Origin: Cucumis sativus
Taxonomy: Eukaryota; Streptophyta; Magnoliopsida; Cucurbitales; Cucurbitaceae
Assembly (NCBI RefSeq): GCF_000004075.3
Contig: NC_026657.2
Coordinates: 4,340,001-4,404,000 of the forward strand
Direction: 5' to 3'
DNA: 64,000 nucleotides
Made by a program: the position numbers and the translations under genes. Below the pieces are notes generated by a model that did no database searches, was not told where the DNA came from, and saw nothing but the letters and a program-made list of their open reading frames with translations. Below are positions 60,179-64,000 of this stretch, piece after piece (positions within the stretch are counted from its first letter, which is position 1; each line of letters opens with the position of its first letter).

Positions 60179-60360
60179 TAACAGAGAGAGCAAACTTGAG
60201 AGAAAACTTCTCTGTACAAAGGTGAATTTCTTTATTTCTTGTATATGTATTTACATGGACCAAACTTGATATATATAGATGTTTGGTGGTAACTGTCTTC
60301 TAACAAACTAACTAATAAACTGTGTAACAGAAAAGTAACTATCTAGCAACTCTATTGTTA
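60179..60360 (-). repeat. 5' LTR of the copia element
   Basis: The 182-base repeat is bounded inside by the primer site and outside by TCTATTGTTA at 60351-60360. It shares long blocks with the 3' LTR, for example TACATGGACCAAACTTGATA. Confidence 0.85.
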
Positions 60361-62494
60361 ATAGTAGATAACGGAAGTACTTATCTAACTGACAAACTCC
60401 CTCTTTAGTGGTTTCGACCGTATAGCTTTTTCTTCAACGTTTCAACTTAGGTCGAAGGTTGAGGCTTAGACAATCCCTAAGCCCAAAACATTCAAGCGAC
60501 AATACTTTTCTAATGTGGCGATTGACCTTAAAATGAATGAGGACACAATATAAATAGTGCTAGCTATAGAAATATATTTTTGGAGAGAATAAACATTATT
60601 TGCAGAAGAATAAAAGTCGAAGATATGCTGGAGAATTAATGCTTCACGAAATTTGCAAATCAATCTTTCATATATCAAAAGAATATTTTGTTGACACAGT
60701 GACCCTAATGTTTGTCATTGACATGTTGTTTAGCATGTTGCTCAAATTTTGCCTTAAATAAAATCAGCCAACCAATGCATTAACTATCTCCTCCTTTGGC
60801 TATTTTTTAAGGCAAAACAAACAAACTATTCAGAAACCAGATTAACACAAACCATACAACAAATCAATGGCTTTAACGTGGAAGCAAACCAAACCAAGCA
60901 CACGCAACCACAAATCAGCTGATGACAAATCAACAACCACAAACCAAAGACCAATAGACACAACCACCTTCATCTTCATTCTTCCCATTTTGTTTAACTT
61001 ACAAAAATAATCAAAATCAATAGCAATTAAGATCTCATCATACCAAACGATGGCAATCAGAAGCCAGAATCCTCCCATGTAGCACCAAGAAAGAATAATA
61101 TTTAAAACAATCTTTTGAGATAGATCATCAATTACCTCTTTCTTAGCCGCACGTCTTTTTCTAACAAAATATTTAGCATCAACGAGACCTATAATAGGAA
61201 TATTCCATAAATCCCTCATAACCTACATTTTTCATGCTCAAATCCAAAAATGCTTTTAATGTAACAAACTCAACATCATCATTTCCACAATTGATACATT
61301 GGCACAAACATTCAACACACAAATTTTTTCACACACATCACATCTTGATCATCATATCTCACAACATTTTTACCAACAAGAACACTATCAATAATCAACT
61401 TCACAAACACCAAAAAAGCAACACTATAGGAGACATGTCAGAATAAGCAATGTCATCCTTTAACCAAAAAAAAAAAAAGCTAATAAATAAGAAAAAAATG
61501 AATTTGGATTTATGTCTAGTGGATTACACGCATCAAGAAATTGTTTTTGTTCAACCTATAATCATATATGAACTAGTTGACAAATATATATTAAGTAACA
61601 ACTTTTCCACGAGAAACCGTAGTTGTTCAAATTAGGATAAGATTAAACTTTTTTAGGGTATTTGGGTTAAGTAGTAAAATAGTAAGGAGTAACGAGTTAT
61701 ACATTCTTGGAAGTCATGAAACCTTGGACTCCATAGGATAAAAAGTTGATAAGATAAAATTGGATGTTCGTATCAGTGGAACCCACCAACATTTTAGACC
61801 AAACAAAAAGTGAAATTCACAACTTCTACTTCCAACATTTCCTACTCGAAGATCCAAACACACTCGTCATTTCTAAATGGATTAAAGGCTTATTTGAGTA
61901 TTTGGCACTCGTGTCATCCATTGTTTATGGAGTTGGATACTCTTGAAGTCGTTTCATTGTTAATCAACGTGTCTATTGACCTTATGAAGATGTAGAACAT
62001 GGTTGACGAAATCAAAAGGCTAACACAAACAAGAGTAGGGAGGCATCTCAATCTCCTTTTGTCCAGGGTTGAACAATCTTAACTCCCCCTATTACCTATG
62101 AAGGTGTGAGCTTTGTTAATCTGAATTATTCATGTCTCTCATTTAATAGCTTCATTCCTCATCTCTTCATCCATACTTCATTATACGTTCCTTTATCTTA
62201 AAAAAGCCTAAAAGGAAAAAACAAACTAATCAAAACTATAACCTTTAGAATTTTATAACCATGTTCTAGATCTTTAAAGTTAGAGGTTGATTCTGAAGGT
62301 TTATTTTTTTCTTCTCCACCCGTTCGATTCCATCTTTCATGACTGTCAAAATTCATCCAACGTCCAAGATCTCTTCTGCAAAGAGTTACCCACAATCCTC
62401 ACATACTCATTGGCCCACCGGATACCGAGTGGATGGATAGAACCTCCAAGATTGCGAGAGCAAAAGCTCACCCAAAACTTGCACAAACTCACCC
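60361..62494. other. Intergenic DNA upstream of LTD
   Basis: AT-rich sequence. A minus-strand frame at 61219-60842 (125 codons) has a basic start and hydrophobic middle but no family I recognise, so I do not call it. The last 200 bases are the LTD promoter and leader; no clear TATA box was seen. Confidence 0.4.
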
Positions 62495-62743
62495 ATGGCT
62501 TCCCTCTCTTGTACTTCCTCCATTAATCTCACCCCAAGATCCTTCAATTCTCGCCCCCCTTTCAAATTGGGTTCCCATTTTCTTGGCCTTCAGTCCAACC
62601 TTCGATGGCTCTCACCCGTCTCCATTGGACCCTCCAATGGGTCTAGAGCAACTTGCTGGTTCAATTTAAGGCAAAATGCCGAGGGTGCAGGCATTTATGG
62701 CAGCCAGTCCCGAGATGATTTCAACAGAGATGATGTTGAGCAG
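62495..62743 (+). CDS. LTD: LHCP TRANSLOCATION DEFECT (LTD/GDC1), first exon only
   Basis: The first exon encodes 83 residues and ends CAG at a GT donor in phase 0. Residues 1 to about 55 are Ser/Arg-rich with few acids, as in a chloroplast transit peptide. The exon ends with AEGAGIYGSQSRDDFNRDDVEQ, which I recognise as the conserved start of mature LTD. In Arabidopsis LTD is a small stromal/envelope ankyrin-repeat protein that passes light-harvesting proteins from the Tic channel to cpSRP. The expected continuation (YFNYMG and the ankyrin part) is not found in the remaining 1.25 kb, so exon 2 lies beyond the window. Confidence 0.85.
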
Positions 62744-64000
62744 GTTCTTTTACTAAGTACTCTCTTCTTTCTCTGTGTTTTGTTTTGTGGGTTTCTTGTT
62801 TTTGTCTTTGGGAACTTTGATTGTTGAAGAGTGGTGTCTTTTCTTTCATTGCTGGTTTGGGCTGATTCTTATGAGTTTGGAAGTTGAAATTGTTCTTACC
62901 CTCTGGCTGTTTTCTTTTCTTTTAAGTATTGTCAATTTTTAATCGCTCCTTGGTTAAGATAGATGAAGAAATTTAAATTAGTAATTTTTTTGTACCCATG
63001 ATTCTCTTCCAGTGGTGTTAATGTTAAACTAACCTTTTCTTTACGTCATAAAGCACTTAATCGCTTGGAACTCAGTAGACGCCCTAACCCAATGCCATGG
63101 AAATCGAAATTTATATCGTATCCCTATTGTGATTTTAAACATCGCGATAGGTGAGACATTCCTAACGTGATACTGACTTGTAGATGGTTAAGTGCTCTCA
63201 CATTTCACATTAACGCCTCATCCGCAATGGTTAGTCAAAATAAGAAGGGAGTTTGTGTTATGAGATTGTGAGAAAGGGACCTCCTTAAACATAATAACTA
63301 ACCTCATAACTTGTGCATTTGTTACAAACTCTGCTTTCACATAAAGAAGCTAAAACAAGGTATCACATTGCCATTATGGAAAGTGCACAGAACTTCCTGC
63401 TTCCCTCAAACAAACTTGCAAATATTACTGATTTGGCTTAGCCTTTGGGTAAGGGAAAGTATTCCTTCATCCTTCTACTCTGAAAATGTGCTAAATGACG
63501 TTGTCCATAGTTTAAAAACTTGAACAAATCGCATTTTTCTTACAGTCTCTCATCCCTTTTTAAGCACTTGGATAGATTCCTAGTTCCTAATATGTAACAA
63601 GAAGAGTGATATTCTGAATGAACAATGAAAACCCACAGCATAGTGACTTGAGAGTTAAGATTACTCCCAATCCCACTGTATCAAACTTTTCAAATAGAGG
63701 AATCATGACGAGATGAATAATAATATCCCAACATGATGCTATCCCATTAGATATTGAAGTCTACTTTTGGTGTTCTTAATCCAATAATTCATTATGAAAT
63801 TCTTATATAATTTCTTAATAAGTATCTTAGAATTAATGTTACAACTTATCACTTATTCTATATGATAGAATCTTAACATAAGTATTCATATTAAAAGCAA
63901 GATTATGTCGATACTTCTTGAATCATACCAAAAACTCGGAACCATGACATTAACATCATTCGCGGAAACAAGTTGTGAAGGAAAAAGGACTGACAAATGA
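62744..64000 (+). other. LTD intron 1, continuing past the window
   Basis: Sequence after the exon 1 donor. No exon matching the rest of LTD was found, and no RNA gene or clear mobile element was recognised. The frame at 63311-63523 has no domain. Confidence 0.5.

Larger units (their letters stand above)
55620..60360 (-). mobile_element. Ty1/copia retrotransposon with both LTRs
   Basis: A 4.7 kb element on the minus strand has a 5' LTR (60179-60360), a primer-binding site, gag, protease, integrase, RT and RNase H in the copia order, a polypurine tract and a 3' LTR (about 55620-55799). The LTRs are about 180 bases and differ at roughly one base in ten over the part I aligned by eye, which indicates an old insertion. 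The ends pair as TAACA...TGTTA rather than the usual TG...CA. All coding parts contain stops or frameshifts. I could not identify a clean target duplication. It lies between the DNA polymerase and LTD genes. Confidence 0.9.

Noticed and set aside
60842..61219. 125-codon minus-strand open frame with hydrophobic middle
   Set aside because: No recognisable family, no promoter evidence, AT-rich composition; may be chance or an old repeat.

Overview
This 64 kb window is nuclear DNA from a flowering plant. The genes have GT-AG introns, long AT-rich intergenic stretches, and both Ty1/copia and Ty3/gypsy retrotransposons. The gene products look dicot, and short repeats built on phrases meaning 'not (able) in tatagcaaaat / ctatcaatgatag' recall cucurbit genomes, so I infer Cucurbitaceae (possibly Cucumis or a relative). 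The species is not proven by the sequence.

Layout. 1-3.8 kb is AT-rich DNA with a decayed copia fragment. 4.0-9.2 kb (+) is an eight-exon DEAD-box RNA helicase of the DDX10/Dbp4 type (RH32-like) with a telo-box at its 5' end. 10.8-11.1 kb (-) is a small DUF3511 protein, followed by a GC-rich MITE-like element. 12.8-13.7 kb (+) is an intronless plastid FAD4 desaturase. 14.0-22.8 kb (-) is the ESCRT-II subunit VPS22/SNF8; its 6.8 kb fourth intron holds a scrambled Ty3/gypsy remnant plus an LTR in the opposite orientation. 24.8-27.4 kb (-) is a secreted Ole e 1-like protein with a SINE-like insertion in its intron. 28.8-31.2 kb holds a G-box/TATA promoter with only a 43-codon ORF, then a small acidic hypothetical protein. 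32.2-33.5 kb (-) is a LINE remnant. 35.4-37.9 kb (+) is a receptor-like cytoplasmic kinase of the PBL group. 37.9-44.7 kb is gene-poor, with a MITE and a degraded plastid rps12 insertion. 45.0-55.1 kb (+) is a 12-exon organellar DNA polymerase I. 55.6-60.4 kb (-) is a structurally complete but coding-decayed Ty1/copia element. At 62.5 kb (+) the first exon of the plastid protein LTD (LHCP translocation defect) begins, and the gene runs off the window.

The genes are unrelated housekeeping or signalling genes and do not form a cluster. Three (FAD4, the DNA polymerase, LTD) encode proteins expected in plastids and/or mitochondria, probably by chance. Exon structures were built by matching open frames across GT/AG sites, and all coding totals divide by three. 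I found no convincing new biological system. The most useful leads are the mosaic retrotransposon in VPS22, the coupled G-box promoter with no long ORF, the plastid rps12 fragment, and the clean nine-base duplication around a small MITE.
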